The notes: generated from the sequence alone by a model not told the origin. Counted from the first letter of the stretch, positions 62,001 through 63,968 are shown. The stretch: DNA of 64,000 nt from Acanthosoma haemorrhoidale (GCA_930367205.1 OV884009.1:31691841-31755840), one strand, 5' to 3'. A program made the numbers and translations.

Positions 62001-63968
62001 AATAATATGGATAATGCCAACATTCTCTTTCAAACTACAAAGAGAACATCTCATGATTCGCTTCTCTGCCTATTGTCTAAGATGAAAGTGTAATGTTGAA
62101 GTAGTGGATATTTAATAGTGTGTACAGATAAAGCATTGTGAACATAGAAAAAGAGAGAATTCCAGAGAGTAGTGGAGTGAGCAGGGAAGGAATGGTCGAA
62201 TGCTGTAGTCCTGAGGAGAGGGGTGTATAGGTCAGAATTACAGGATCTTGTACTCTGGTATGCTCTTGAAGGAAATGGCGATTGAAGTAGTTCAAGAGTA
62301 CCTCTGAAGATTATTAGAAGATTTCAGAAATATAGGGTTGTTATGAGAGGGTTAAGTCAATAGTAATAATTGCACTAAATGACTGATAATTTAAGTTTAA
62401 AGTAAGAAAGTCAGCAAGGGTTGTGTGGAAGATACTGGACCATTTGATGTTACCCTAGGTTTTTGCAGCACCCAGGATCCAGGTCTCCCTTGATTTTAGA
62501 AAAAAGCTAATTGATAGCGCTAGGAGAGGGAGAAAACTCACACATTTTTGGTAAGACGATTTTGGCAATGATGTAAGACACACGCTCAGGCACAACCTGT
62601 AAATGGAGGGGAATAACATTGAATCAGGAATACTGGCAGAATCTGATATAGGAAGCCATGAATCAGCAACAGGTTGTTGGGCCTTTACCTATGGAGGTAA
62701 AGTATGTTAGATAATTAAGTAATGCATCCAGTTGTAGTCATAATACAGTAATGGTTCTTTACAATGAATATAAAACTTTAATTTTCATATTTTTTAAATA
62801 ACGACTTAGAAAATGATTTGATATAGTTTTGTAAATTTATGATCTTTTATTACTCGAAACTCTTCCTCACATCTGATACCATTAAGTTTTAACATTTTTA
62901 GTCTATTGCATTCTAAAATTATATGTGTTAATGTACTTTAAGGTTGCATAATTCCTTAATTGTAAAGGTTTTCAAAGTTGGTAAAAATGAATTAATTGGA
63001 GTTATTGTTTAGTTTTATGAGTGATGGTTGTCAGAATTCAACCTTAAAAATTTGAAAAGAGTCAATGTTAATTAGATTCAAATGTTTGATTTTGAATGTT
63101 ACAATTTACACATTGTAATGATTTTTTTTATTAGCAAATTAATTTTATTTATTGATTTTGAGGAAGTGAGTTCAGCTTGAATTAATTTGTAATAGAGACA
63201 GTACTTGATACGTGGCCAGTGGGTTTGTTCTTTTGGGAATAAACACTTGGCAGCAGGTAGCACTGAAAATGGAGGTTATGTGGTGTGGAGAGGTTGCTAT
63301 AAATACCAGCGCTTAGGATAGAGTGAGGTCTAATTTCTTGGCCTTTCTCTTTTCAGTAAAACAGTTCAGACATTCAATGACTTAAGTTAGTCAGGACCAC
63401 GAAGTTACAATAAATGACCCAACAGTTTTTTAATAAGCCAAAGTTTCAATGTTTTTCTTTGATTAGCCATTTGCGCCAGAGCCACATCATTTTCACCAAA
63501 ATTAGTGGAGAATCAGCAAGTGATCGACAAAATAAGGTTTATTTATATATGATTTTATTATAGATGTTATAAATAAATTAATTTTAAACCTATAACTTGC
63601 CATATTTCCTAACCATATTTGTATTTACTTACATTCACATGTATGTGTACCGTCGTGTGTACAGTTTTACATAAATTCGGACCGAGTGCTGAATTCTACA
63701 TAAGTATTGAATTGCAGTATACATAAGTACTGAATTTATTCCAGAAGTATTATTTAACTGTACCTTATCATCATGTTTTCGTAAACAGGAGGCATTTATT
63801 GTATCTTCAAGTTTATTCATAACTTTCTCTACAGATTCTTGTTTTTCACAATTTTTACTTCTTTCACAAAAGTTATGTATTACAGTTGAAACTGTCAGAG
63901 AAGCTTGTGCACTCCAATTATCAGATAAAACTAACTTAGCCACAGCATCAACCGTTTCCGCATCAGGT
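136..63968 (-). CDS. apolpp: Apolipophorin (apoLp-II/I precursor), partial gene of 32 exons
   Basis: This is the scaffold protein of insect lipophorin, a secreted haemolymph particle that carries diacylglycerol, sterols and other lipids. I joined 32 minus-strand exons by GT/AG sites; all 31 junctions agree in phase and give 2,049 codons without a stop. Recognition rests on family signatures in the right order: ALKAVGNSG and LRISAYLQVMRCP in the helical lipoprotein N-terminal domain, VGSFVWSHL, NLFGE, SLKMFGNEL, GLPLRLNAIGT, IGLKLCANTLLPN and FSGPFKLGVTLEKSDPTAK in the beta-sheet domains, then repeated TPFE-type motifs in the apoB-like region. Family members are about 3,300 residues, so both ends lie outside the window. 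MTP is excluded by length, and vitellogenin by the long TPFE-bearing region. The coding strand is AT-rich like its surroundings. The symbol follows the Drosophila orthologue; orthology is inferred. Confidence 0.93.
1490..1700. other. GC-enriched fragment in the 376-4,113 intron
   Basis: The segment 1,615-1,697 has much higher GC than the surrounding intron (GACCTCCCAAGTCC, CCACGCTCCTCCGTCAGCCG). This suggests a fragment of an inserted element. No coding motif is recognisable. The rest of 376-1,930 shows nothing I can identify. Confidence 0.3.
1940..2380 (+). repeat. Dispersed repeat family A, copy 1, with internal tandem array
   Basis: This stretch is homologous, in inverted orientation, to 14,090-14,450. 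Shared blocks include TGTGGATC...CCAAAA..GTTT, AAACATATTTGA, a CATAC/CTTATTTC array and ATTGAGGCAGCATT. Within it, 2,113-2,237 is a tandem array of units of 27, 27, 17, 27, 17 and 10 bp, each starting TCATAC or TCGTAC. The class is unknown: it could be a non-autonomous DNA element or a satellite-bearing SINE. Confidence 0.6.
3580..3880 (+). mobile_element. tRNA-derived SINE, copy 1
   Basis: A near-consensus RNA polymerase III B box, GGTTCAATTCC, lies at 3,640-3,650, about 35 bp after a degenerate A-box-like CCTGGTGATTACC. A module ATGGGTCTGGCAGGGTTCAC follows; it recurs at 61,690 (minus strand) and, more diverged, at 56,830. A body segment AGAAAACTGAAATTAAGG recurs at 56,910. This is a SINE and not a tRNA gene, since no cloverleaf can be closed. 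Confidence 0.6.
4114..4259 (-). CDS. apolpp: apolipophorin exon w31
   Basis: Residues 1922-1970. Acceptor ttttag, donor GTAAGT; phase 0 in, phase 2 out. FSSTYPGYEKFVLYAELLTT holds a STYPGYE variant of the motif (Thr at 1925), close to the TPFPGYE form seen in relatives. Confidence 0.89.
4260..4843. other. Intron between w30 and w31
   Basis: AT-rich intron of 584 bp. I see no element in it. Confidence 0.8.
4844..5023 (-). CDS. apolpp: apolipophorin exon w30
   Basis: Residues 1862-1921, 60 whole codons, phase 0/0. Acceptor tttcag, donor GTTTGT. VEVKLFKTSTNSEVFGLSLS begins the segment. The donor is somewhat weak, but the join to w31 keeps the frame and restores a YPGYE motif. Confidence 0.87.
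5024..6718. other. Intron between w29 and w30
   Basis: AT-rich intron of about 1.7 kb. Short open frames on both strands (for example 5,292-5,519) lack any family resemblance and look like chance. Confidence 0.75.
6719..6845 (-). CDS. apolpp: apolipophorin exon w29
   Basis: Residues 1819-1861. Acceptor ttttag, donor GTATAT; phase 2 in, phase 0 out. It encodes NISINGTLKNKG and VLSWDKEYKMIGWATIN; NGTL plus a W-containing strand is a pattern repeated in w20. Confidence 0.88.
6846..7459. other. Intron between w28 and w29
   Basis: AT-rich intron. The part 7,065-7,215 is less AT-rich and may be a repeat fragment; nothing identifiable. Confidence 0.6.
7460..7722 (-). CDS. apolpp: apolipophorin exon w28
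   Basis: Residues 1732-1819. Acceptor atgcag, donor GTATGC; phase 0 in, phase 2 out. VLSIITPYPSIGTIKSSVSY carries a TPYP variant of the TPFE motif (Thr at 1759). The open frame beyond the donor is intronic. Confidence 0.91.
7920..8069 (-). CDS. apolpp: apolipophorin exon w27
   Basis: Residues 1682-1731, 50 whole codons. Acceptor atttag. Two overlapping donors exist (G/GTGTAAGT and GGT/GTAAGT); only the second leaves phase 0, as w28 requires. The peptide VGVKINTAIFKLPMCRLMLS continues the strand pattern. Confidence 0.87.
8800..9305 (+). mobile_element. LINE (jockey/R1-like) ORF2 3' end fragment
   Basis: Frame 9,019-9,186 encodes CPKCRLEEATSHHFLGEC and ends at a TAG. This is the C-terminal CCHC motif that closes ORF2 after the RNase H region in many arthropod non-LTR elements; IIGVSQSPT just before it fits too. 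The upstream frame is broken by stops. A short CTAT tandem tail (9,290-9,300) probably marks the 3' end. The copy is truncated at its 5' side and lies in the intron between w26 and w27, opposite to the host gene. Confidence 0.75.
9306..11106. other. Rest of the 8,070-11,106 intron
   Basis: AT-rich, with a C9 run at 9,931-9,939 and a T-run near 10,000. Small open frames such as 10,389-10,580 show no similarity I recognise. Confidence 0.6.
11107..11319 (-). CDS. apolpp: apolipophorin exon w26
   Basis: Residues 1611-1681, 71 whole codons, phase 0/0. Acceptor ttacag, donor GTTAGT. It contains VSVRAKTPFTQLSHGFANAL (Thr at 1640), a TPF motif 212 residues after the one in w23, and two sequons (NVT, NNST). 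Confidence 0.91.
11611..11710. repeat. Fold-back palindrome of about 100 bp
   Basis: The left arm 11,611-11,644 (AATAAATGTGCACATCTCTC...GGTCTAC) is inverted at 11,680-11,710 with a few differences. The loop is about 35 bp. This looks like a small fold-back MITE in the intron between w25 and w26. Confidence 0.65.
12000..12152 (-). CDS. apolpp: apolipophorin exon w25
   Basis: Residues 1560-1610, 51 whole codons, phase 0/0. Acceptor tttcag, donor GTAATG. The exon was found by reading the splice sites rather than as a long ORF. INILTTCNCLREGEIHFSIG has a CNC cysteine pair, rare in this part of the protein. Confidence 0.86.
12455..12965. mobile_element. Possible non-autonomous DNA element with GGGCCC-rich ends
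   Basis: GC-rich ends (CAGGCCTGGTTCTAC...GGGCCCCCCTGC from 12,462, and CGGGGCCCCTTTCAGG...GGGCCCTTTTGGCAGGG to about 12,945) enclose an AT-rich centre and a G12 run at 12,536-12,547. The ends share GGGCCC blocks but are not clean inverted repeats. A degraded hAT-like element is one reading; this is tentative. Confidence 0.35.
13255..13408. repeat. Fold-back palindrome of about 150 bp
   Basis: The arms 13,255-13,318 and 13,345-13,408 are inverted copies (GGTCTTAACAATA..., CCATCTAGTCAGATATTAAT...) with several mismatches. The loop is about 25 bp. The structure fits a MITE or fold-back element. Confidence 0.7.
13665..13850 (+). repeat. Dispersed repeat family B, copy 1
   Basis: Shares ACTAGGACC.TATA, CCTGAGATCATATTAAAT and a tail around AAGATTCAGAAA with 51,660-51,870 in the same orientation. 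No coding content; class unknown. Confidence 0.55.
14090..14450 (-). repeat. Dispersed repeat family A, copy 2 (inverted)
   Basis: The reverse complement matches 1,940-2,380: the same order of blocks, including AATGGTCAAACATATTTG, the CATAC/CCTATTTC units and CATTGAGGCAGCATTATTATT. The tandem array is shorter here. Confidence 0.6.
14647..14943 (-). CDS. apolpp: apolipophorin exon w24
   Basis: Residues 1461-1559, 99 whole codons, phase 0/0. Acceptor ttttag, donor GTACGT. It has an acidic N-terminal half (AVPFSEDLSQMDLSDNGTY) and beta strands such as HGLLQVNDDGAEYYAISY. It is the longest exon in the window. Confidence 0.91.
15715..16160. repeat. Large fold-back palindrome of about 430 bp
   Basis: The left arm 15,719-15,833 and the right arm 15,940-16,145 are inverted copies sharing AAGTTGAAATAGATTTTATT, CAGTAAATAGTAAAT and CAATAATTCAGAAGCTACTA. 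The right arm carries about 90 extra bases (16,000-16,080). The unpaired centre is about 100 bp. It lies in the intron between w23 and w24, and the frame 16,027-16,242 within it looks like chance. Confidence 0.7.
16343..16540 (-). CDS. apolpp: apolipophorin exon w23
   Basis: Residues 1395-1460, 66 whole codons, phase 0/0. Acceptor atttag, donor GTATTT. DVDYSLQLFTPFEGYNKGSA carries a canonical TPFEGY motif (Thr at 1428), as in other insect apolipophorins. Confidence 0.93.
16985..17039. repeat. (AT)n microsatellite
   Basis: About 27 uninterrupted AT dinucleotides, continued on the other side of the Tc1-like element at 18,595-18,605. The element therefore appears to have inserted into one TA-repeat tract. 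Confidence 0.95.
17040..18594 (+). mobile_element. Tc1-like DNA transposon, 1,555 bp
   Basis: Inverted terminal repeats of about 26 bp: the left end starts CAGTGACAGGC and the right end is its near-complement CCTGTCAGTG; both continue with TTCCACCCAC. The element is flanked on both sides by TA, the target of Tc1/mariner elements. It holds one degenerate transposase frame on the plus strand, opposite to the host gene, inside the intron between w22 and w23. Confidence 0.93.
17334..18414 (+). pseudogene. Tc1-like transposase, frameshifted
   Basis: The ATG at 17,334 opens a helix-turn-helix region (GVPYETLRDAIRRFRETGSY). The frame is lost near 17,535, where one missing base puts a stop at 17,541. 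It resumes in another frame as ILRNRHLTVVQAIHQL and VLFTDESRF (first catalytic Asp), is lost again near 18,045, and resumes as HVARPVQTFL and SPDLNPVEHLWDNLRRG (third catalytic residue, Glu). The second catalytic Asp, normally in QDNA, is Ser in SNARLHV. The DD34E layout assigns it to the Tc1 family. It cannot encode active transposase as it stands. Confidence 0.92.
18595..19178. other. Rest of the w22-w23 intron
   Basis: Short (TA)n continuation followed by AT-rich intron; nothing recognisable. Confidence 0.7.
19179..19444 (-). CDS. apolpp: apolipophorin exon w22
   Basis: Residues 1306-1394. Acceptor tttcag, donor GTAAGT; phase 1 in, phase 0 out. LNFHINTPFEKYTLTTGRYA is the clearest TPFE motif (Thr at 1322), followed by ISAGADIIYIYN and LKLKAHASVSFVSSL strands. 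Confidence 0.92.
19540..19650 (-). mobile_element. tRNA-derived SINE head, minus strand
   Basis: On the minus strand, GGGTAGCACAATGGAAGAGC (A-box-like) is followed about 30 bp later by GGATTTGAACC (B-box-like). A cloverleaf is not closed, so I call it a SINE. It lies head to head with the copy at 19,715. Confidence 0.5.
19715..19870 (+). mobile_element. tRNA-derived SINE head, plus strand
   Basis: GAGTGGCTCAGTGAAAGAGC resembles an A box, and GGTTCTCAAATCAAATCCC resembles a B box broken by a short insertion. A diverged body follows. It faces the minus-strand copy at 19,540-19,650. Confidence 0.45.
19871..21452. other. Rest of the w21-w22 intron
   Basis: Mostly AT-rich. A less AT-rich stretch at 20,430-20,560 and 20,700-20,790 may be element debris. 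A C14 run lies at 20,879-20,892, followed by a CA-rich tract. No coding similarity seen. Confidence 0.55.
21453..21669 (-). CDS. apolpp: apolipophorin exon w21
   Basis: Residues 1234-1306. Acceptor ttttag, donor GTATTA; phase 0 in, phase 1 out. It contains ILTPFETVKSATVNGDL (Thr at 1265) followed by FKGNIQFIGDGKKYV. The open frame continues past the donor to 21,373. I placed the exon end at GAT-G/GTATTA because only this donor gives the phase needed by w22. Confidence 0.88.
22000..22800. repeat. Unclassified dispersed repeat family C, copy 1
   Basis: Purine-rich, less AT-rich than the rest of the intron, with scattered similarity to 62,100-62,300 (GGGAATTCCA, GGAATGAAGG, ATAAAGGTCAGAG and ATAGGTCAGAA in the same order). 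No frame survives on either strand. It may be a decayed LINE or Penelope-like copy; I cannot decide. Confidence 0.4.
23435..23660 (-). CDS. apolpp: apolipophorin exon w20
   Basis: Residues 1158-1233. Acceptor ttccag, donor GTAATT; phase 2 in, phase 0 out. It encodes LKMNGTLVWKTNEKMDVEVS and further beta strands, with NGT and NFT sequons. Confidence 0.91.
23661..24300. other. Intron upstream of w20
   Basis: No gene. 23,690-24,160 resembles repeat family C in texture (purine-rich, no frames), but I could not match it to a specific copy. Confidence 0.4.
24546..24553 (+). promoter_or_regulatory. TATA-like box in the GC-rich island
   Basis: TATATAAG lies in GC-rich surroundings, with a pyrimidine-rich tract (CTCTTCTCTCTCTCTGCAC) about 50-65 bp downstream. 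It is more likely an element promoter (LTR-type) than a host one; no gene starts next to it. Confidence 0.35.
25229..25345 (-). mobile_element. tRNA-derived SINE head, minus strand
   Basis: A-box-like (25,318-25,331) and B-box-like (25,253-25,264) promoter elements are about 50 bp apart on the minus strand, the spacing expected for a tRNA-derived SINE. The GC-rich island downstream would be its body. Confidence 0.55.
25346..26006. other. Intron between the GC-rich island and w19
   Basis: AT-rich, no element recognised. Confidence 0.6.
26007..26169 (-). CDS. apolpp: apolipophorin exon w19
   Basis: Residues 1104-1158. Acceptor ttacag, donor GTAAGT; phase 1 in, phase 2 out. IQWSPTDIIITTFNGVYD is followed by a member of the TPFE motif series, VETPFKHWE, with Thr at residue 1145. 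Confidence 0.92.
26253..26467 (-). CDS. apolpp: apolipophorin exon w18
   Basis: Residues 1032-1104. Acceptor tttcag, donor GTAAAA; phase 2 in, phase 1 out. It has LDAGIDMKWDANRDPSQKFT and CIIEYPGRIITSYFNVQHK; the EYPGR segment is a recurrent apolipophorin motif. The stop codon 30 bp beyond the donor lies in the intron, so the 83-bp intron must be spliced. Confidence 0.92.
27200..27561 (+). pseudogene. Ty3/gypsy-type pol fragment (end of RNase H)
   Basis: The frame encodes RWKEFLSQYNMDIVYKPG followed by ENVVADWLSR, which corresponds to the end of RNase H in Ty3/gypsy polyproteins (usual form VADALSR or VADYLSR). An acidic linker of about 85 residues follows, and the frame stops at 27,560. No LTR, primer site or integrase was seen. 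It is a short internal remnant in the intron between w17 and w18, opposite to the host gene. The base composition is much less AT-rich than the intron. Confidence 0.75.
27687..27853 (-). CDS. apolpp: apolipophorin exon w17
   Basis: Residues 977-1032. Acceptor tttcag, donor GTAAGT; phase 0 in, phase 2 out. It encodes YGLGFRHASEFVGLYETF and KRKTVLELHLD; the split Gln codon is completed by the first base of w18. Confidence 0.89.
27854..29923. other. Intron between w16 and w17
   Basis: AT-rich, about 2 kb. A G7 run occurs near 29,700. No element or frame recognised. Confidence 0.65.
29924..30109 (-). CDS. apolpp: apolipophorin exon w16
   Basis: Residues 915-976, 62 whole codons, phase 0/0, acceptor tcctag and donor GTATGA. 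The peptide has an NLT sequon and FKILARSQLFNDLLLSGKYL. It is flanked by a well-formed splice pair and joins in frame on both sides. Confidence 0.89.
30799..31843 (-). mobile_element. ORF1-only (half) LINE copy with target-site duplication
   Basis: A minus-strand retroposon of 1,045 bp. It ends in a 12-base poly(A) (T-run 30,799-30,810) and is flanked by TTTTAAGAATAACT (30,786-30,799) and TTTTAAAAATAACT (31,844-31,857), 13 of 14 bases alike. Its 5' part is LINE ORF1 (GVPRTCTDKEFMDEVW, then zinc knuckles), but only about 480 bp separate the end of ORF1 from the poly(A). ORF2 (endonuclease and reverse transcriptase) is therefore absent. It sits in the intron between w15 and w16, in the same orientation as the host gene. 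Confidence 0.75.
31287..31535 (-). pseudogene. LINE ORF1 C-terminal fragment with zinc knuckles
   Basis: Encodes CPKYQETYRCCAYEGHVAKA followed by CTYKDESPRCANC and, 15-20 residues on, an H...ECP segment. This is the C-terminal zinc-knuckle region of ORF1 (gag-like nucleic-acid-binding) proteins of jockey/R1-type LINEs. Upstream, the frame continues to 31,843 with two stops (near 31,735 and 31,560), so it is inactive. ORF1 normally coats the element RNA. Confidence 0.75.
31888..32036 (-). CDS. apolpp: apolipophorin exon w15
   Basis: Residues 865-914. Acceptor tttcag, donor GTAAGT; phase 1 in, phase 0 out. LRVMITPAMEQMSIFVKVFE holds an early, degenerate member (ITPAMEQ, Thr at about residue 893) of the TPFE-type motif series. 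The half-LINE copy lies directly downstream in the next intron. Confidence 0.9.
32037..33211. other. Intron between w14 and w15
   Basis: AT-rich. A weak tRNA-like B box (GGTTTAATCCC, minus strand, 32,469-32,479) hints at a decayed SINE around 32,360-32,530. Nothing else recognised. Confidence 0.45.
33212..33452 (-). CDS. apolpp: apolipophorin exon w14
   Basis: Residues 785-865. Acceptor ttttag, donor GTGAGT; phase 0 in, phase 1 out. It includes LRVRWDYQQFKAFSINKL and an NNSSS stretch with an N-glycosylation sequon. Confidence 0.91.
33453..36196. other. Intron between w13 and w14
   Basis: About 2.7 kb. The stretches 34,010-34,380 and 34,860-35,490 are less AT-rich than their surroundings and may be element remnants. 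Their frames (for example 34,804-35,034 and 35,217-35,492) show no family I recognise. Confidence 0.5.
36197..36489 (-). CDS. apolpp: apolipophorin exon w13
   Basis: Residues 687-784, 293 bp. Acceptor ttttag, donor GTAAAA; phase 1 in, phase 0 out. It encodes a run of amphipathic beta strands (CHIELDFQMNRFATV, TVKIELKLDNKSS, YPEINLVLSVKFQ) typical of the lipid-binding region. Confidence 0.91.
37230..38060 (+). pseudogene. Remnant of a repeat-associated ORF of unknown function
   Basis: The frame from 37,621 encodes LQDLFNVAYPAASTEMMLTG and HPYSRAVRAHIIAHLVLAKY. After a frameshift, 37,940-38,010 encodes TDEEYNRFVRKGFFKVR. I recognise this order of blocks from a multicopy family of hypothetical proteins scattered through insect and other invertebrate genomes, in which a ...F...GYFTVR segment precedes KFWSG.W.DMTIEQ. 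Here KFW is followed by a stop and then DMTI by another. The function of the family is not known to me. It is a decayed copy in the intron between w12 and w13. Confidence 0.5.
39073..40370 (+). mobile_element. mariner transposon, 1,298 bp, nearly intact
   Basis: Both ends carry the mariner terminal repeat (GGTTGGCCAAAAAGTCCGTT left, ATTGGCGAAAAAGTCCGTAA read inward from the right) and are flanked by TA. The length is typical of full-size mariners. It encodes one transposase on the plus strand, opposite to the host gene, in the intron between w12 and w13. Confidence 0.95.
39257..40307 (+). pseudogene. mariner transposase with one frame-breaking lesion
   Basis: The ATG at 39,257 starts MENQNEHYRHLTLFYFKKGK and a helix-turn-helix half (SGRPTEINSDKVKELVDTNP, TTREIAVIL). 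An AT-rich insertion or rearrangement at about 39,535-39,560 puts a stop at 39,548. From ISKSSVENHPHQLGYVSRLN the second frame is open to the stop at 40,305. It keeps WVPHQL, the first catalytic Asp in MITGDEKWIVY, the second in HHDNAGLH and the third in YSPNLAPSDFHLF (DD34D). It also carries a local duplication giving KEGYGRHPKKVM. The protein would cut and paste the element at TA sites; this copy is broken once. Confidence 0.93.
40371..40676. other. Intron between mariner and w12
   Basis: AT-rich, nothing recognised. The open frame 40,396-40,581 looks like chance. Confidence 0.6.
40677..40850 (-). CDS. apolpp: apolipophorin exon w12
   Basis: Residues 629-687. Acceptor ttttag, donor GTAATT; phase 1 on both sides. 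Readable peptide includes INFGLDVNGTKHIDIQVGVD and YYPRVLFAIN. The exon lies about 300 bp beyond the mariner insertion, whose intron separates it from w13. Confidence 0.9.
40851..42899. other. Intron between w12 and the LINE remnant
   Basis: AT-rich, with no recognisable element or coding similarity. Confidence 0.6.
42900..43600 (+). pseudogene. LINE reverse-transcriptase fragment
   Basis: KGSVLYPILYTLYISS (42,932 on) corresponds to the QGSVLSP motif of non-LTR reverse transcriptase. After one frameshift, LLAYADNIAFCST follows, with the catalytic YADD box at 43,011-43,022 changed to YADN. Downstream blocks resemble the thumb region (FINNTSIPIPKHLKNLRVIP). The rest of the element is not recognisable. 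It is a jockey/R1-like remnant in the intron between w11 and w12. Confidence 0.7.
43601..44677. other. Intron between the LINE remnant and w11
   Basis: AT-rich; open frames on the minus strand (43,780-44,234) show no similarity. Nothing recognised. Confidence 0.6.
44678..44819 (-). CDS. apolpp: apolipophorin exon w11
   Basis: Residues 582-629. Acceptor ttttag, donor GTAAGA; phase 0 in, phase 1 out. FKFDTPGSDTRRGMKAVVD begins the apoB-like amphipathic region: short alternating hydrophobic strands without cysteine. Confidence 0.91.
44820..46824. other. Intron between w10 and w11
   Basis: AT-rich intron. 46,430-46,650 is purine-rich with a G9 run near 46,480 and resembles repeat family C in texture. 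No coding element identified. Confidence 0.5.
46825..47095 (-). CDS. apolpp: apolipophorin exon w10 (DUF1081-like segment)
   Basis: Residues 491-581, 271 bp, acceptor ttatag, donor GTAAGT; phase 2 in, phase 0 out. It contains the strongly conserved pair IGLKLCANTLLPN and FSGPFKLGVTLEKSDPTAK, which mark the second open beta-sheet segment of large lipid transfer proteins. AGITAGREENHFCSW precedes them as in relatives. Confidence 0.94.
47179..47364 (-). CDS. apolpp: apolipophorin exon w9 (open beta-sheet domain)
   Basis: Residues 429-491. Acceptor tttcag, donor GTAAGT; phase 2 on both sides. It encodes alternating beta strands (IGLSLKAAMEIDAF, TFLQVTFNLPLTKSD). It is separated from exon w10 by an intron of only 83 bp, the same length as the one between w18 and w19. 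Confidence 0.91.
47365..50007. other. Intron between w8 and w9
   Basis: About 2.6 kb. 48,400-48,640 ends in an ACAGACAGACAGACC tract and is less AT-rich, resembling the tail of a retroposon. A TATAAAAG sequence near 49,027 sits in purine-rich repeat-like DNA. No protein similarity found. Confidence 0.5.
50008..50195 (-). CDS. apolpp: apolipophorin exon w8 (open beta-sheet domain)
   Basis: Residues 367-429. Acceptor tttcag, donor GTATTT; phase 0 in, ends after two bases of a Ser codon. GLPLRLNAIGTATIKIDAKG is a diagnostic beta-strand signature of apolipophorins, preceded by MMIDTSYVTP. Confidence 0.93.
50196..51140. other. Intron between w7 and w8
   Basis: AT-rich, no element recognised. Confidence 0.65.
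51141..51269 (-). CDS. apolpp: apolipophorin exon w7 (open beta-sheet domain)
   Basis: Residues 324-366, 43 whole codons, phase 0/0, acceptor tttcag and donor GTAACA. It carries the family signature LSISLKMFGNELTYL and the following VDEFL segment. Confidence 0.93.
51660..51870 (+). repeat. Dispersed repeat family B, copy 2
   Basis: Matches 13,665-13,850 in the same orientation: TACTAGGACCATATAGAAAC, CTGAGATCATATTAAATG and a CTTTATGAATCAGAAAGT tail. It lies in the intron between w6 and w7; class unknown. Confidence 0.55.
52011..52193 (-). CDS. apolpp: apolipophorin exon w6 (probable apoLp-II/I processing region)
   Basis: Residues 263-323, phase 0 on both sides, acceptor ttatag and donor GTAAAT. 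Insect apolipophorin precursors are cut by furin into apoLp-II and apoLp-I at about residue 720 of the precursor; by family length that falls in or near this exon. No R-X-K/R-R site is present. The only candidates are two overlapping minimal R-X-X-R sites in MRLVRVIRSSS at 52,080-52,100. Confidence 0.9.
52400..53250 (-). pseudogene. Degenerate LINE reverse-transcriptase region
   Basis: On the minus strand, ISPAFDRVWW at 53,010-53,039 matches the conserved reverse-transcriptase block of R1/LOA-type LINEs (usual form ISGAFDNVWW). It is preceded by YDNMMIFK. Downstream frames are full of stops, but the composition stays less AT-rich to about 52,400. It lies in the intron between w5 and w6, in the orientation of the host gene. 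Confidence 0.55.
53251..54311. other. Intron between the LINE remnant and w5
   Basis: No element recognised. The open frame 53,414-53,620 is unlike any family I know. Confidence 0.6.
54312..54421 (-). CDS. apolpp: apolipophorin exon w5 (open beta-sheet domain)
   Basis: Residues 226-262. Acceptor ttctag, donor GTAATA; phase 1 in, phase 0 out. TINLFGETLNLCE matches the conserved apolipophorin strand that follows the helical domain. At 110 bp this is the shortest coding exon in the window. Confidence 0.92.
54422..54817. other. Intron between w4 and w5
   Basis: 396 bp of AT-rich intron; nothing recognised. Confidence 0.7.
54818..54991 (-). CDS. apolpp: apolipophorin exon w4 (end of helical domain)
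   Basis: Residues 168-226. Acceptor ttccag, donor GTAAGT; phase 1 on both sides. VGSFVWSHL near the start and KFSRNYESSF near the end are among the best conserved stretches of apolipophorins. The exon closes the helical domain and leads into the open beta-sheet domain. Confidence 0.94.
55300..55800. repeat. GC-rich insert with a 21-22 bp minisatellite
   Basis: This block is less AT-rich than the rest of the intron between w3 and w4. 55,480-55,648 consists of about eight degenerate units of 21-22 bp, with consensus close to CCGTCACTTCACCAGACCAG. A hairpin TTCGGG/CCCGAA lies at 55,302-55,324. The block is probably part of a non-coding mobile element. Confidence 0.6.
55801..56435. other. Intron upstream of w4
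   Basis: No element recognised. The plus-strand frame 56,051-56,335 has no similarity and no promoter signal. Confidence 0.6.
56436..56602 (-). CDS. apolpp: apolipophorin exon w3 (helical domain)
   Basis: Residues 112-168. Acceptor tttaag, donor GTAACT. It begins by completing an Arg codon and ends in phase 1. It contains the family signature LRISAYLQVMRCP and ends with EIEEFNQ, which runs into VGSFVWSHL across the next junction. Confidence 0.93.
56760..57030 (+). mobile_element. tRNA-derived SINE, copy 2
   Basis: The B box GGTTCAATCCC lies at 56,789-56,799, followed by GGGGGATGGGTCTATTTGTG and CAGAAAACGGAATTTAAGG. The order and sequence parallel the SINE at 3,580-3,880. The A box is decayed. 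Confidence 0.55.
57031..61078. other. Rest of the w2-w3 intron
   Basis: About 4 kb without a recognisable gene. 57,330-57,460 ends in GGCAGACAGACAAAG and resembles a retroposon tail. 59,500-59,950 is purine-rich with a broken frame whose start (AVGSNEMALEGF) faintly recalls a LINE reverse transcriptase, too weak to call. A G12 run lies at 59,301-59,312. Confidence 0.45.
61079..61209 (-). CDS. apolpp: apolipophorin exon w2 (helical domain)
   Basis: Residues 69-112. Acceptor tttcag, donor GTAAGA; starts in phase 0 and ends after two bases of an Arg codon. It contains ALKAVGNSG, the hallmark of the lipoprotein N-terminal helical domain, and ILSIEAHR near its end. The exon is only 131 bp. Confidence 0.92.
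61630..61803 (-). mobile_element. tRNA-derived SINE, copy 3, minus strand
   Basis: On the minus strand, ACACCGTGGCCTAGTGATTA (A-box region) is followed by ACCTGGGTCC (decayed B box). Then comes GGGGGATGTGTTTGGTCAGG with GTTCACTCAGC, the module shared with the SINE at 3,580. The A box is the best preserved of the three copies. Confidence 0.6.
62090..62700. repeat. Unclassified dispersed repeat family C, copy 2
   Basis: Shares ordered blocks with 22,100-22,220 (GAGAATTCCAGAGAG, GGGAAGGAATGG, GTGTATAGGTCAGAATTACA). No frame is preserved. The downstream part has CCCTAGGTTTTTGCAGC, comparable with GCCTAGGTTTTTTAGG in copy 1. Confidence 0.4.
62701..63763. other. Rest of the w1-w2 intron
   Basis: AT-rich; a CTATAAATACC sequence at 63,298-63,308 looks TATA-like but no gene follows it. 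Nothing else recognised. Confidence 0.55.
63764..63968 (-). CDS. apolpp: apolipophorin exon w1 (helical N-terminal domain)
   Basis: Window residues 1-68. The acceptor ttttag precedes 63,968 and the donor GTACAG follows 63,764. The first base completes a codon from an exon outside the window, and the exon ends in phase 0. The peptide is helix-rich, with two close cysteines (CERSKNC) and an NAS sequon, as expected in the lipoprotein N-terminal helical domain. Confidence 0.9.

Noticed and set aside
136..63968. Vitellogenin or microsomal triglyceride transfer protein
   Set aside because: MTP would have ended after the beta-sheet domains. Vitellogenin lacks the long TPFE-bearing apoB-like region and would usually show polyserine tracts; none is present.
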